From Myotis daubentonii (lineage: Eukaryota; Chordata; Mammalia; Chiroptera; Vespertilionidae), in contig NC_081840.1 in the NCBI RefSeq assembly GCF_963259705.1, forward strand, positions 147,223,549-147,287,548: a stretch of DNA of 64,000 nucleotides, given 5' to 3'. The notes beneath the pieces are model-generated. The model saw only the letters and a program-made list of their open reading frames with translations, was not told the origin of the DNA and did not search any database. Of the stretch, positions 1 through 11,404 are shown in pieces. The number at the start of each line of letters is the position of its first letter. Within the stretch, counting starts at the first letter, position 1. Made by a program: the position numbers and the translations under genes.

Positions 1-299
1 ACAAATGCTATACTAAATATTATCTTGTAAAGATTTTGATCCTAATATGAGAAATTAAAAATAGTACCATCTTAAAATATCACTAGTGTTTTGTGAAAAA
101 ATTTCTTTTAATTACTGAGTATACATTTATAAGATCAGGCCATTCAATGCATATAACTATACATATATTTTCATAACTAATCTCATATTTAACTTTACTT
201 TCACAAATTACCACCACTTTTAATAATTTCATAAAATCACTTTATGTTTCTCCACTTTGAGCCATTAGGCAGTGTGAAGGTTCAGAATTACATCCTCAT
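1..299. other. Unassigned AT-rich sequence
   Basis: No open frame, RNA gene or recognisable repeat terminus is visible. The composition is AT-rich, like the old L1 that follows, so this may be more of the same element at low similarity. Confidence 0.4.
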
Positions 300-1265
300 T
301 ATAAATAACTAGAAAGCTAGACAAAATAGTGAAACAACAGTTTTCAAACATAAACAATGCAGGACTGTAATCCCTCAGAAAAGGAAAAACAAATAAGGCA
401 GAATACAAATAAAGCCTGAAAGTCTTGCTGAATTATGGAGATAGAAATCAGAGTTCAGATAAAACAAAAGGCCTTCAATTTGTGGAGCAGAAGAGTGATA
501 ACAAATATTCTAGTTATCTGCATAAGGGTTTCCTGCGACTTTGGCTAAATTTCCATTCCTAGAAGAAAATATCATAAGTCTGGGAAAAGAATAATTACCA
601 GGGAACTGGAAGCTAAACAATTCTCAGAGCACACAGGACTGATAACCATCATGAAGAGTTTCACAATTCAAAGTGAAGAGACCTCATTACATACACAGGA
701 AATTGATAGAGAGCCTCAGAAGGTTTTGCCTCAGTAGAGGGACTTAACTAACCATAGAATAAAGTTACTCTATACGTTTCCGAAAGAGTTTAAAAACTAG
801 CCTTGAAAGGACTAACCTAATCCAAAAGAACCCTCACTACTAGTATATGCCAGAACATAGTCCAACAAACTTTAAAGACCACACCAAAATCAAACAGTGA
901 ACAATGAGAGCTTTTTGATATCTGGCATCCAAAAAAAGAAGAAAATTCCTAGAAAAGTGAAAAAATATTTAGACATATGACCCATAAAAAAATTATCAGA
1001 AGCAGACTTCACAGAGATAACAATTAGCAAACAACACAGTTAAAATAGCTATTTTCAATATGCTTAAATATTTTTTAAAAAATTATCAACACAATAAGCA
1101 GACAAATGCAACATATAAAATATCTTAATTGAACTTTTAGATATAAAAAATCATGACCTAGAAACAACAATTACCTAGGATGGGATTAAAAACAAATTAT
1201 ACACAGCTAAACAAAAGATGACTAAAGTTGAAGAAACAATAGAAAGTATTGTTAATTCAGTCAAT
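300..1265 (+). mobile_element. Ancient L1 (L1M-like) 5' region
   Basis: The stretch from about 890 to 1265 follows the order of the leader and early ORF1 region of old mammalian L1: the phrase around 975 'gacatatgacccataa', the 'cagacttcacagagataacaattag' block near 1003, then 'ggatgggattaaaaacaaattatacac' near 1178 and 'gaagaaacaatagaaag' near 1230. No frame stays open. The 300-890 part is assigned only because it is contiguous and similarly A-rich. Family assignment is from memory of the consensus layout. Confidence 0.5.
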
Positions 1266-1317
1266 TTAAGACTAGTGTTTATTCATGTTATTGATTGCCA
1301 TATAGCAAGCCATTTTA

Positions 1318-1760
1318 AAGCTCACTAATGTAAAACACAGGAATTTGGACTCACACTACAAGGATGGCTTATCTCTGCAACACTACACCTGGGGTCTCAA
1401 TTGGAAAGATTCAAATGACTGGGGGCTAGAATTATCTGGCGGTTCCTTTACTTATGTCTAGCACCTGGGGTGGCATGATTTGAAGACTGGGCTCATCTGG
1501 GATTGTCAATCAGAGCTTACACCTCGGTTTCTCATGTGCGTTGAGCTTCTTCAGAGTGTGGCAACCTCTGTGTAGTCAGACTCCTAACACTGAGGCACAG
1601 AATTCTAGACGCAAGTAATTCAGTAACCAAGGCCTTTCTGACCAAGCCTCAGAAGTGACATATCTTCATTTACATTGTACTCTCTTGGCTAAAACAGACA
1701 TAAGCCCATCCTGATTCAAGAGGGAGGGACATAATATACTAGTAACTGTACTGCTCAATG
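1318..1760. repeat. Ancient LTR/MER-type interspersed repeat
   Basis: Contains the recurring mammalian repeat phrases 'ggatggcttatctctgca', 'ctggggtctcaattggaaag' and 'cacaggcccatcctgattcaa'-type text near 1700 ('cataagcccatcctgattc'). This layout is familiar from old mammalian LTR/MER repeats, but I cannot name the family. No clear TG...CA ends or target duplication are visible. Confidence 0.4.
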
Positions 1761-1921
1761 GGAGATGAGTCAAAGAACCTGTGACCATGTTTTAAAATTG
1801 CCTAAGTAACCATATGAGAATACTTTAAATGCCAGGAAATCTTTGTGTGCACACTGAAAGGCATTTTGTAGAAGTTTTCCCAAATTTGGTAATAATCCTT
1901 AAAAAATTAATTTGCCATCTA

Positions 1922-2556
1922 TTCTATCTAATGAAAGAGAAACATGGTAATTAGCGTACGACCACTACCCTTCCCATTGGCTAATCAGGGTGATATGCAA
2001 ATTAACTGCCAGCCAAGATGGCGGCCGGCAGCCAGGCAGCTTGAAACTAACATGAGGCTTGCTTGCTTCAGTGACGGAGGAAACCAACGTTCCCCGCCTG
2101 CCACTGCAGGCCTCTGAGCCTGCAGTTTGAAACATTGTAACAAATATAGAAGCTAAACAAAATCCCAGAAACCTGCTTTCAGTGAGCTGGGATCTCAGAG
2201 CTGGAGTTATACATTGTTTCGATTATAGAACCGAAACAAACCAGATACCTGCTTTCAGCAGCAGAGGCCTCAGAGCTGGAGCCAGAGCTAAAGCTGACCC
2301 AGAATAAAAAAAAGAAAGAAAAAAAGGAGCAGTTGGGAGCTTCAGTAACCCGCCAGCCTGAAAACAGCCCTCAGCCCCTCACCCAGACTGGCCAGGCACC
2401 CCAGTGGGGACCCCCACCCTGAAGGGTGTGTGACCAGCTGCAAACAGCCATCATCCCCTCACCCAGGCTGGCCAGGCACCCCAGTGGGGACCCCACCCTG
2501 ATCCAGGACACCCTTCAGGGCAAACCAGCCAGCCCCACCCATGCACCAGGCCTCTA
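1922..2556 (+). mobile_element. Helitron unit A of a composite element (HeliBat-like)
   Basis: The 5' end TTCTATCTAATGAAAG follows an A, as expected for insertion between A and T; the 3' end reads CATGCACCAGGCCTCTA and runs straight into the next unit's TCCTATATAG. The body holds a CpG-rich 'aagatggcggccggcagcc' segment near 2013 and two copies of an ~85-bp GC-rich block (about 2358-2520). The same unit occurs inverted at 61529-62174 and, diverged, at 46024-46707. There is no Rep/helicase coding, so it is non-autonomous. Open frames here are incidental. Confidence 0.8.
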
Positions 2557-3617
2557 TCCTATATAGTAAAAGGGTAATATGCCTGCCAGCACCGGGATCA
2601 GTGGAGCCGCGAGGCCTCCAAGCACCGGGATCAGCATGACAGGGGGCAGCGCCCAAACCCCCTGATCGCCCTGTGGCTCTGTGTGTGACAGGGGGCGGGG
2701 CCACAACCTCCCTATCCACCCTGCTCTGTTCGTGACAGGGGAAGGTGCCCCAATCTACTGATCAGCCCTGCTCTGTGCTTGATATGGGGGAGCTCCCCAA
2801 CCCCCTGATCGCCCTGCGGCTCTGTGTGTGACAGGGTAGAGCCATAACCTCCCCATCGGCCCTGCCCTGAGTGTGACAGTGGCGGCACCCCAACCCCCTT
2901 ATAGGCCTTGCTCTGTGGGTGATAGAGGGTGGTGCCCCAACCCCCACCCCCACCCCTCACGGGCCCTGCTCTGTGTGTGATGGGGTAGAGCCATAACCTC
3001 CCCATTGGCCCTGCCCTGAGTGTGACAGTGGTGGCGCCCCAACCCCCTGATCGGCCCTGCTCTGTGGGTGATAGAGGGTGGCGCCCCAACCCCCTGATCG
3101 GCCCTGCTCTGTGTGTGACAGGGGGCGGTGCCCCAACTCCCCTATCGGCCCTACTCTGTGCGTGACATGGGGGAGCTCCCCAACCCCCTGATGGATCCTG
3201 CTCTGTGCATGACAGGGTAAGGAGCCCCAACTCCCCTGATGGGCCGTGCTCTTTGCGTGACAGGGGGTGGCGTCGCAAACTCCCCATTGACCCCGCCTTG
3301 AGTGTGACAGGGGACGGTGCCCCAACCCCCCAATCATCCCTACCCTGAGCGTGACTGAGGGTGGCATCGCAACCTCCCAATCCACCCTGCTCTGTGAATG
3401 ACAGAGGGCGGCGCCCCAACTCCCCAATCGGCCCTGCTCTGAGCCCGACCAGGGGCTGCACCTAGGGATTGGGCCTGCCCTCTGCCACCTGGGAGCAGGC
3501 CTAAACCAGCAGGTCGTTATCTCCTGAGGGGTCCCAGACTGCGAGAGGGCACAGGCCAGGCTGAGGGACCCCCCCTTCCCCCCCGAGTGCACACATTTTT
3601 GTGCACCAGGCCTCTAG
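2557..3617 (+). mobile_element. Helitron unit B with internal minisatellite
   Basis: Starts TCCTATATAGTAAAAGGG directly after unit A. It ends with the palindrome around 3590-3606 (GTGCAC...GTGCAC), then AGGCCTCTAG and a T. Between lies a GC-rich tandem array (2638-3440), then the common HeliBat 3' region (3456-3617: 'ggcctgccctctgccacc', 'cccagactgcgagaggg'). Non-autonomous. An inverted relative is at 60758-61528. Long minus-strand frames (up to 249 codons) come only from the stop-free tandem array and resemble no protein family. Confidence 0.8.
2638..3440. repeat. ~47-bp minisatellite inside Helitron unit B
   Basis: About 17 imperfect copies of a unit reading roughly GTGACAGGGGGCGGCGCCCC, then AACCCCCTGATCGGCCCTGCTCTGT-like text. 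Successive GAC/GAT anchors at 2638, 2687, 2734, 2781, 2830, 2875 and 2921 give spacings of 45-49 bases. The period is not consistently a multiple of three, so the long frames across it show that the unit lacks stops in every frame of one strand; they do not show coding. Confidence 0.85.
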
Positions 3618-3874
3618 TATATATACAAAAGCCTAAGCAACCAAATGACCAGTCAACAGGTCACTATGATGCACACTGACCACAAGGGGGCATATGCTCA
3701 ATGCAGAACTAGCCCCTGGTGGTCAGTGTGCTCCCACAGCCAATCTCCTGTGGCCGGCCAACCTCCGCAGTCCCTCCTTTACCTCCTCCCCCACTGGCCA
3801 GCCCGGATAGGCCCTTATCGCCAGCCAGGGCGAGGGACCCCACCCATGCACGAATTCGTGCACCAGGCCTCTTG
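3618..3874 (+). mobile_element. Short Helitron unit C, third in tandem
   Basis: Begins TATATATACAAAAGCCTAAGC immediately after the CTAG of unit B. It ends with the hairpin CACGAATTCGTGC, then CCAGGCCTCTTG and a T (CTTG in place of CTAG). It carries an inverted pair of CTCF-like sites: 3680-3693 plus (two mismatches) and 3710-3722 minus (one base short). The first bases look eroded or overwritten at the join with unit B. Confidence 0.7.
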
Positions 3875-5700
3875 TTATTAATAATGAATGATAAAGCTGA
3901 AAATCTTCATAATAAAAATTTCTAAGAATAAAATTCTTAATAATCTAAATTTAACTTTTACCAACTATCATAAAGGAAAAACTGAATTATTTTCCTGTCT
4001 TACTAGAAAAAAGAGTCAATCAAATAAAAATATAGTCAAAAAGCATAAGAAAAATACTACACAGAAAAGTTAAGCAATAACATGAAAATATATTCTTTTT
4101 TTTGAGATTTTGTGATTTTTTTGGTATTTATTTTCTCTTTATAAATCACTATCTACTTTGTACCTACTGTTTACCAATAAGTGAATAAGCTTCAGGCCCC
4201 ACAGTCCCTGGATCTTCCAGGTTCCCTATTTCCACGATGTCACTCTTCGCCCTCCCACGCCTCTTTGGCAGTTCCTTCTTACCCTTTACATTTTTCTCTC
4301 TCTGCCCACCCTACTAATATCAGTGACCCAAGGTTCTGAACAAAAGCCTTTTGTCACCTTATTCGACAATCCATTGTTGGCCATCTCACACTATTATTTC
4401 AGTCACCACCTGTAACCTCACAATTCCTAAATGTGTATGTAGTTGGGACATTTAACGAGCAGCATGCCTGGAGTGTAATCATATGACAGCTTTATGTTAC
4501 TGGCCCCTGTCCCTTTAAACCTTTTCAATGTGCGGTGAAAGTCCTCACCTTGCCTCTGATGGAAACTTCAAGTCCTTGTGACTTTTCAGATCACATGAGG
4601 GAGATTCAGAAATTAGGATTCTCAGACCAATATCAAATTTACACTCCCACCTTTAGAGCTCTTCCTCTTTCCCTGCCTGGGGCCTGCTGTGAATTGGTCA
4701 TTGGCCCTGGGGAACAAAGCCTGGCTCTCTTGTCTTTCCCTGCTGAGTAGGTCCAGGCAGGAACAGAGGAGAGGTAAGAGGGATTGGAAACCTGATGGTA
4801 CCTGCCACTGCAGAAGGTATCTTTTCACCTCCTGGGCGGTGTTTACAGCTGGCTTTTTCTCTCACATGCACTTCTCTGTTTTTCTCAAAGATCCCCCTGT
4901 TGCATCTTGCAAATTGCAACTCCCATAATAAGGATGATGGCTGTCCTCCTCATAGCATTCTCTTCTCTCCCCTCAGCTTCAGTCCCTGTGGTCTCTTACT
5001 GCTGGGCACACATTGGCCAAAGGGGCTACTCACTTGGTCAGGATTTTTTTTCTAAAACACCCAAGGCTGCCATTTGTACCAGAGGTTCCACATGTCATAG
5101 TCCCTGGAACACCTTTGGTTTTCTATCAGAGGGAACCGCAGCTTCGCAGATGCAGCTGTGAGCTGCTCCAGCTACCACAGGTTTATGCCAGTCACAAAGT
5201 CCCCATGTCCCCCAGTTTCAGAGCACACATAGAAAGCTCCCCATGTGGCCCCAATGAAGCCCCTCCCACTGCACATTGAGCTTACCTCCCATCCACCACC
5301 ACCACTTTGGGTAGAGATAAGAGAGGAGACTCACAACTCAGCTTTTCCCCAAAACTTTCTCATCAAAGGCCTCTCTGTTTTCATCTCCGGGCGTTTTCAG
5401 ATGCTTGGAGTTTCAGCATAGGGTCTAGCGCCCCTTTGGGAATGCAGCATGAGCACCGCCATGATGCTTCAGCTGAAATGTCAGAATGTGCTGCGGAGTC
5501 CAAAACTGAACTCCAACTCTCAACCTTCTGACCCCTCCGTGTTTTTTCACTTGGTAGGCCAATCTAGAAACCTGAATTATGCTAAAGCCATTCATCACCC
5601 AAACTGAGCACTTACACCTCAAAAATGTCAAAGTGTGCCCACTTTTCCTTACTTTGGATCAGGAACCAATATCTTCTCACCTGGACTGTTACAAATTCCT
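3875..5700. other. Unassigned sequence
   Basis: AT-rich to about 4180, then a more even composition with many short chance frames on both strands (60-88 codons, overlapping each other). No frame dominates, and no splice-bounded exon or element end is visible. An unrecognised old retroviral or LINE fragment in 4500-5560 cannot be excluded. Confidence 0.4.
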
Positions 5701-5704
5701 AATT

Positions 5705-5950
5705 ATTTGTTCATTCAATAAACATTTATTGAGGATCTACTATATCCATTTTGGATAAAGATTAAAAATCCAATCCCTTCAGAACTTCACAAGCTAAATG
5801 GAGAAAATAACAAGCCAACACTTATAATTTTATAAGTCCTGGATGGCAAGACCTTTGTCGATTTTGTTCTGAACTGTGCACCCAAGACTGTAGCAGGATC
5901 TGGTACATAATAAAAAATTAAATGAATTAAGGAATAATGTAGCATTTGGA
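5705..5950. repeat. Low-confidence MIR/L2-type relic
   Basis: 5717-5760 resembles the 'attcaataaacatttattgaggatctactat' core shared by MIR/L2 tails, read on the minus strand. 5840-5945 resembles the L2 3' end ('gacctttgtcgattttgttc', 'ggtacataataaaaaattaaatgaatt'). Both are strongly diverged. Confidence 0.35.
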
Positions 5951-5989
5951 CATAGATGCTGTCAGAGCACAGAGTCAAGTCCTATGAAT

Positions 5990-7795
5990 GAGACTCCAGA
6001 ATGAGAAAGAGACCACAATACTTCAGCTAGATTTGAATACCGGCATCTATTTCTGGCCAACTAAATAGAATACACAAAGGCACAGAAGCAAAAAAAAAAA
6101 GAAAGAAAAAAAAAAAGCATGGGACAAGATGGAAGCTGCAAACAATTCATTATGGTGTGTGTGTATTGTGAAGGAAGGAGGGAGGAAATTAAGATAAAGA
6201 TTTTGATAAGAATCAGATCATAAAAATCTCCTGTGTCATGCTAAGGAGTTTGACCTATAACTTGCAAGTGGTAGGGAGTCTTTGAATGGCAAGCATGTGC
6301 CTTAATCAGCTCTTTCACTGAGAAAGCTTCCTCTGAAAGCAATGGTGAGGTTGAATTGGAAAAAAAAACAGTGTGTAGATAGAGAAGCCCGATCAATAAC
6401 AATAATATTTGGGGGTTTTAAATATTGACAGAGAAGAAATGCTACTCCTTTCTTTCAAAAATTACTCCTTAACCACAAATAGAATGAGCAACGGAAACAC
6501 CATTTCATCAAACTGTATCTAAGGTTGAACCACAGTATGTGACAAAGGTTCCCAGATGCACTGAATGTCACGGTGAGGGATACTGCAAGGGAGATAGATG
6601 TCTGCAGCTGCACCTCAAACAAAGTCACAGCGTGATATTATCCAGCACAGGGGGTGCTCCCGAGGGGGACACTAGCATGGCCTTATTTGCAATAATGGCA
6701 GTGTGTGCATAGACTGTCAGAAAGGCTTTCCCTCCACCCAGAAGGTAAAACACACAAACACTCTACTCACCCAGAATGATCTGTGGTGAAACAGAGTCCA
6801 TTAGATGGGTTTTGTGTGGTGAGCAGTCTTGCAGAGGCTGACTTTGTTGACTGGAGAAAAGAAAAAGACAAAGAAATCACAGAAACAACTTGAATCACAA
6901 GGAACTTTGGATAAGCGTTGGCATCTATGAGCAAAATACAATCAATACAAGGAGAGTAGGCTAATTATTAGTAGCCAACATTTTGTTTTACTTCTCTCTG
7001 TCCATGGAAGATCTAGTGGACAAAAAAATAAGTACAGATAAGAATGACATAAATAACAAAATTATTAAGGTAACATAATTGTTATTTAGTTGATAGGTAT
7101 CCAACTTTATATCCTAAGACCAAAGAACGCACTTTTTATGGAGCTAGTAGCACATTGTTGAAAATTAACTATATATTATGCCAGAAAGAAAACTTCAATA
7201 AATTTCTAAAGGCAGGAGTAGTAAAATTGATAATCTCTGATCAAAAGCAATAAAATGTTTAATATAAGTAAGTCAGAAACCCTACCATATGATTGTGTAA
7301 TTTAGCTCAAAAAGTAATACAAGCATAAAAGTTATTATGGCCTAAAATAAGACAATGAGGAACAGTAAAGAATCAATTGATAAAACTATGTGGTGATCAG
7401 AAATGGGAGCTGAAGAAGGTGGTGTTGTCTTTAGAAATTTCTAGGCTTTTCAATTTGGAAATGGGTGGATCATTTCGCCATTCATTAACATTAGAGGTAC
7501 ACTAGGTGAGATTGTTTTTGAGGATAAAATAATGACTTCACTTTCAGTCAGATTGCGTTTGAAATGCCAACTAGAGCTCAGTAGATAAGTTGGTACAGGC
7601 AGTTAAATATATCAGTCTAAATCTCAAAGAGAGATAGAGCAAGAGATGATTATTTGGAAAACAATCTTTTGCACTGGCTAAGTGACATGGGATTTATATA
7701 AGATCCCTCAGAAAGGCTTTGAATAAAAAGATAAGAAGACACAAGAGAAAGCTCTGAGGTTCACAGATGTATAAAGAAAAGTAGAGAGCAAGGAT
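5990..7795. other. Mostly unassigned, with faint LINE-like relics
   Basis: A-rich tract at 6090-6117. 6260-6360 and 7430-7790 contain phrases typical of a large old mammalian LINE-type repeat ('ggcagttaaatatatcagtctaaatctcaaagagag', 'gtgacatgggatttatataagat'), too diverged to classify. No coding frame of note. Confidence 0.35.
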
Positions 7796-7799
7796 TTAG

Positions 7800-8000
7800 G
7801 GAAGGTGACCCAGAATCATGTTTCTCCTTTCATAGCATTTATCACATATGTATGGTTTTATGTCTATATTTCCTGTTATATTCTAAGCTTCATGAAGATT
7901 GGGACTCAGGGCTATAATATTCACTGCTTTATTCTGAGCCGGGACAAGGGCCCAGTAAATAGTAGTTGATCAATAAATATTTATTGAATACATAATTCAA
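7800..8000 (+). mobile_element. L2 3' end
   Basis: Shows the L2 tail order: 'ttatattctaagcttcatgaagattgggactcagg', then 'gacaagggcccagtaaatagtagttgatcaataaatatttattgaat'. This matches the usual 'agctccttgagggcagggac ... tagtaggtgctcaataaatgtttgttgaatg' layout. Confidence 0.65.
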
Positions 8001-8284
8001 ATAATGCATTAACCCAAGATATTGCCTCCATGTGAACCCCTTCGTCCCTTTCTTCCTGCTCAATGAGTGAATCTGATCTTTTGCCCCTCTCTCTGTCTCA
8101 CACATCCAGCCTTTCTTTTCTCATTAGCTCTTCTCTTTGTTCTGTGGAAAATCTCTCAGAAGGGACAAAATGCACAAAATATCAATCTTTGAAAATACAG
8201 TGACCAAAAGGAAACTCAAAAACTAGTATTGGGTCCAGTGGACCCTGATGGCATACTAGCAGTTGAGATCAGTAGAGCAAAGCA

Positions 8285-8935
8285 GTACAGTAAACCCTCA
8301 CTTTATGTGATCACTAGCTCCTTGGAAACCGCCGCTTTGAGCGAAATAATGTATAACAAAACCACTTTACCATGTGCCAAATTGATCTAAACAACAGTTA
8401 AGTTCTTGCAGCATATTTCTGGTCACAGAAACATCACCAAACAATGAAATAAATGTTATCTGTACATACATTTAAGAAAAATAAGGAAGATAATGATTTT
8501 CCAACCTACTTGTCCCAGTTCAAAATGGCAAATGGCCAGAGCCATATCCAGCCAGTTCAGGGCGCAGGGCAGAACTCCTCCCTGGATAAGATACTATTCC
8601 CTCGCAGGGCACATTCGCACTCACACCCACACTCAGATTAGGACAATTTAGACACACCAATTCACCTCACACCTTTGGGATGTGACAGAAAACCAGAGTC
8701 CCCGGAGAAAACCATGCAGAGGAAGAGCATGTAAACTCCACACAGACAATGGCCCCGGCTGGGGATCGATTTTATATTTTCCTCATCAACCTTATAGGGA
8801 AACAACATTGAATGAAAGGATGTTATCTGAGAATCTGCTGTACTTCTCAATCGTTTTCAGGTCATATTACACACAGAACAGAACACAGCACACTGGGGTA
8901 AAGAAAGGAGCCTGCCCATGACTGCTGGAATCCAT
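8285..8935. mobile_element. Possible ancient DNA-transposon-derived repeat
   Basis: 8287 begins 'cagtaaaccctcactttatgtgat', similar to the 'CAGTNNACCCTCGCTTTA' ends of Tigger-type elements. 8610-8740 has the 'cacactcagattaggacaatttagacac ... catgtaaactccacacagacaatggcc' text found in many vertebrate repeats. I cannot place both ends, so boundaries and class are uncertain. Confidence 0.35.
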
Positions 8936-9079
8936 GTGCAGTAAGCCTATTATCTATCTGTAAGGCACAGGTTGGGAAGTTCTCGACAGCCCTCCTTTAA
9001 GGCTTGCTCTCCATTTTGAATACTATTGCTTCCACAGTATTACAAGATTTGTGAGCATAGGCTCAGATCATTTATTTCT

Positions 9080-9241
9080 CTTTTTTTCTTTATTGATTAA
9101 GGTATTACATATGTGCCCTTATCCCCCCATTTCCTCCCCAACCCCACCCCACTCATGCCGTTGCCACCCCTGGTGTCTATGTCCATTGGTTAGGCTTATA
9201 TGCATGCACACAAGTCCTTTGGTTGATCTCTCCCCCTTACC
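9080..9241 (-). mobile_element. 5'-truncated L1, 3' end only
   Basis: Reverse complement of the L1 3' UTR at about 40120-40275 ('ggtattacatatgtgccc', 'ggttaggcttatatgcatgcacacaagtcctttggttgatct'). It starts with a T-rich tail at 9080 and ends abruptly, the usual shape of a truncated minus-strand insertion. Confidence 0.8.
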
Positions 9242-9251
9242 ATTCTTACAG

Positions 9252-9474
9252 ACAGTGTAGGGATAGTGGTTAAGAAAAGATGGCCTGTGTTTTAATCTAG
9301 CTCTGCTACACCCTATGAGTGTGATCTTAAACAAGTTACTGAGCCTTTAGGTACCTCAGTTTCCTCTTTTATAAAATGGGCTAGTGCTCTGTATGGTTGC
9401 TGTAAAGATTAAATGATTAAATGAGCTAATATATCTAAATGAGCTAATATATCTTAGAACAGAGCTTGACAATT
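9252..9474 (+). mobile_element. MIR
   Basis: Nearly full MIR order: 'acagtgtagggatagtggttaag', 'tctagctctgctacaccctatgagtgtgatcttaaacaagttactgagcc', 'cctcagtttcctc', 'gtaaagattaaatgat', 'cttagaacagagcttgac'. It is tRNA-like at its 5' part and L2-like at its tail. Confidence 0.85.
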
Positions 9475-9522
9475 AGAAAATATGGTATCATTACCCAGTT
9501 AATCACTTAATAGGAAAGACTT

Positions 9523-9710
9523 GCCTTAGCTGGTTTGGCTCAGTGGATAGAGCGTCGGCCTGCGGACTGAAGGGTCCCGGGTTCAATCCTCAGTGTGGGG
9601 TGTGCAGGAGGCAACCAATCAATGATTCTCTCTCATCGTTGATGTTTCTATCTCTCCCTCCCTCTCCCTTACTCTCTGAAGTCAATAAAAATATATTTTT
9701 TTTAAAAAAA
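9523..9710 (+). mobile_element. Ves-type SINE
   Basis: tRNA-derived head with box A (TGGCTCAGTGG, 9537-9547) and box B (GGTTCAATCC), the 'tctctctcatcgttgatgtttctatctctc' body and an A-rich tail. Flanked by a perfect 10-bp duplication GGAAAGACTT (9513-9522 and 9711-9720). The middle of the usual consensus (the 'caagggcatgtacc' segment) is missing. Confidence 0.93.
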
Positions 9711-9722
9711 GGAAAGACTTCA

Positions 9723-10725
9723 TCTTGCAATAATTCACAAGAGCCTACCTAGATCATACTGTTTTGTTAAAAGGATCAATATTCTCTCGTCATTTATTGT
9801 GTTCAGGCACCAAAATTTACTTACTATGATTCACAAATGAAAAAATGCTAGTGCAGCTGTGTATACAAAGATAATTGCAAGAAAACATATAATGGGTAAA
9901 TAAAAAACTCAATAAAGTAATCTTCCAAACTGGTGTTTATAAATATAAAAAAGGAATGTTTTACAATTACGGAAGAAAGTAGATAGCAATCTTCTCTTCA
10001 ACAAAATTAAGTCAGCAAAGTTTTCAAAAGAATTGCATTTGGACCATGAAAATGCTATTTAAATTCTTATTAAAATGATTAATATAGCTGTTTTTCACTA
10101 TCTCCTTATTCATATTTCTATAATTTTCTTGTTAAAGGGCCTAAATATTTTTTAATATTCTTAACATAAATATTAATGACTTAGGATTAAATTCAGGATC
10201 TAAAATTTAATAGACTCAGACTATAAAAGAAAATAAGAAAATGGAAATATTTTCTCATTGGGCTTGATTGTATTGCTGTATTTAGTGTATTGAACAATTT
10301 AATACAGTACTGAAGAAAGCACTAAAAAGAAACCTAAATTTAGACAACAAAAAGAGAATAAATCATGAGTTCAGAGACTAACCTGAGGATATGAAATGAC
10401 TGAGTAAATGCCAACAGTGATTGAATTATGATTCCATGCTAAGTCCCCTTCTAACCTGTGATTGTAGAGACAACTAAGCTCATGAACCCAATTGAGTTTG
10501 AATAGTTTAAGCAAAGAAAACTCCGCTTGGGAGCTCACTAGGGGCCATCCCATTGAACTTTTTGATAATATTTGTAGACAATGTCATTGAATTAAAGCTC
10601 ATAAAGTTTGTTGCACATAATATTATATATATATAAATTACCTTCCTGAGGTAAGGGTACAAAAACCTTTATAATGTAGAATTCTAATGTTAAAAAGTAA
10701 ATTTTATCCTTTCTCTCATTTAGAT

Positions 10726-10784
<59 letters not shown>

Positions 10785-11400
10785 TGCTAGGATTCTTCAT
10801 TGTACTGATGAAAGCAACTTTGAATGTCTTAAGGAAACGGAATTTATTGAGAGGATATTGTAGGCTCAGAGAACAAATAGAAGACTGAAGAGGCAAGTTC
10901 TAACTTTCACTAAGATGATAACCAATAATGTGGGAATAATAGGGGAGAGGATTTCTTGAAAGAAATTTGGAATACTATTCAGAAAAATGTCAAGGCAACT
11001 ATTATTAATTAAAAAGAGAATCTATCATGTTGGAAGAGGAAAGGAGTGAAGGCTAGTTTAGAAGAAAATCTAAGTATGAAATCAGTAATTTCAGGAGACC
11101 GTATGCAGGTTCTCAGGATCTCATAGAGAGTCAGACTAATGAGAAGTAAACTGCAGAAAGCTTGGACCTGTGCCATTACCCTAGTGGAGTGAGCCAAGAA
11201 TACCCCAGAGTCCAATGGAGGCTGAACTATGCATGCATCACTCCTAATTTTCTTGCGATGAAGCCACTAGCTCAGGCTAATCATATTATAATAAGAAAAT
11301 CTACTTGGAAAGGGATAATACACACCACAAAAAAATCTTGCTCTCCCTACAGCCTTTCCTATTTCATTGAAAGTATTCTTATCCTTCTATATGTTTAGGT
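9723..11400. other. Unassigned AT-rich sequence
   Basis: No feature besides the TA microsatellite at 10722-10784. Frames of 60-78 codons near 11000-11400 are unsupported by motifs. Confidence 0.4.
10722..10784. repeat. (TA)n microsatellite
   Basis: Near-perfect alternating TA tract of about 60 bases with one interruption near its start. Confidence 0.95.
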
Positions 11401-11404
11401 CAAA

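Noticed and set aside
2638..3440. CRISPR-like array
   Set aside because: Units are contiguous without unique spacers, and the context is a vertebrate transposon.
2459..3592. Long minus-strand frames (86-249 codons) read as repetitive Gly/Pro/His-rich proteins
   Set aside because: They lie wholly within Helitron units A and B and come from a stop-free tandem array; several frames are open at once and no family resemblance exists.
9523..9600. tRNA genes at SINE heads (also at 15665, 17143, 52512, 54170, 63680)
   Set aside because: Box A/B-like motifs belong to tRNA-derived SINE promoters; no cloverleaf-complete tRNA is present, and bodies and tails follow.
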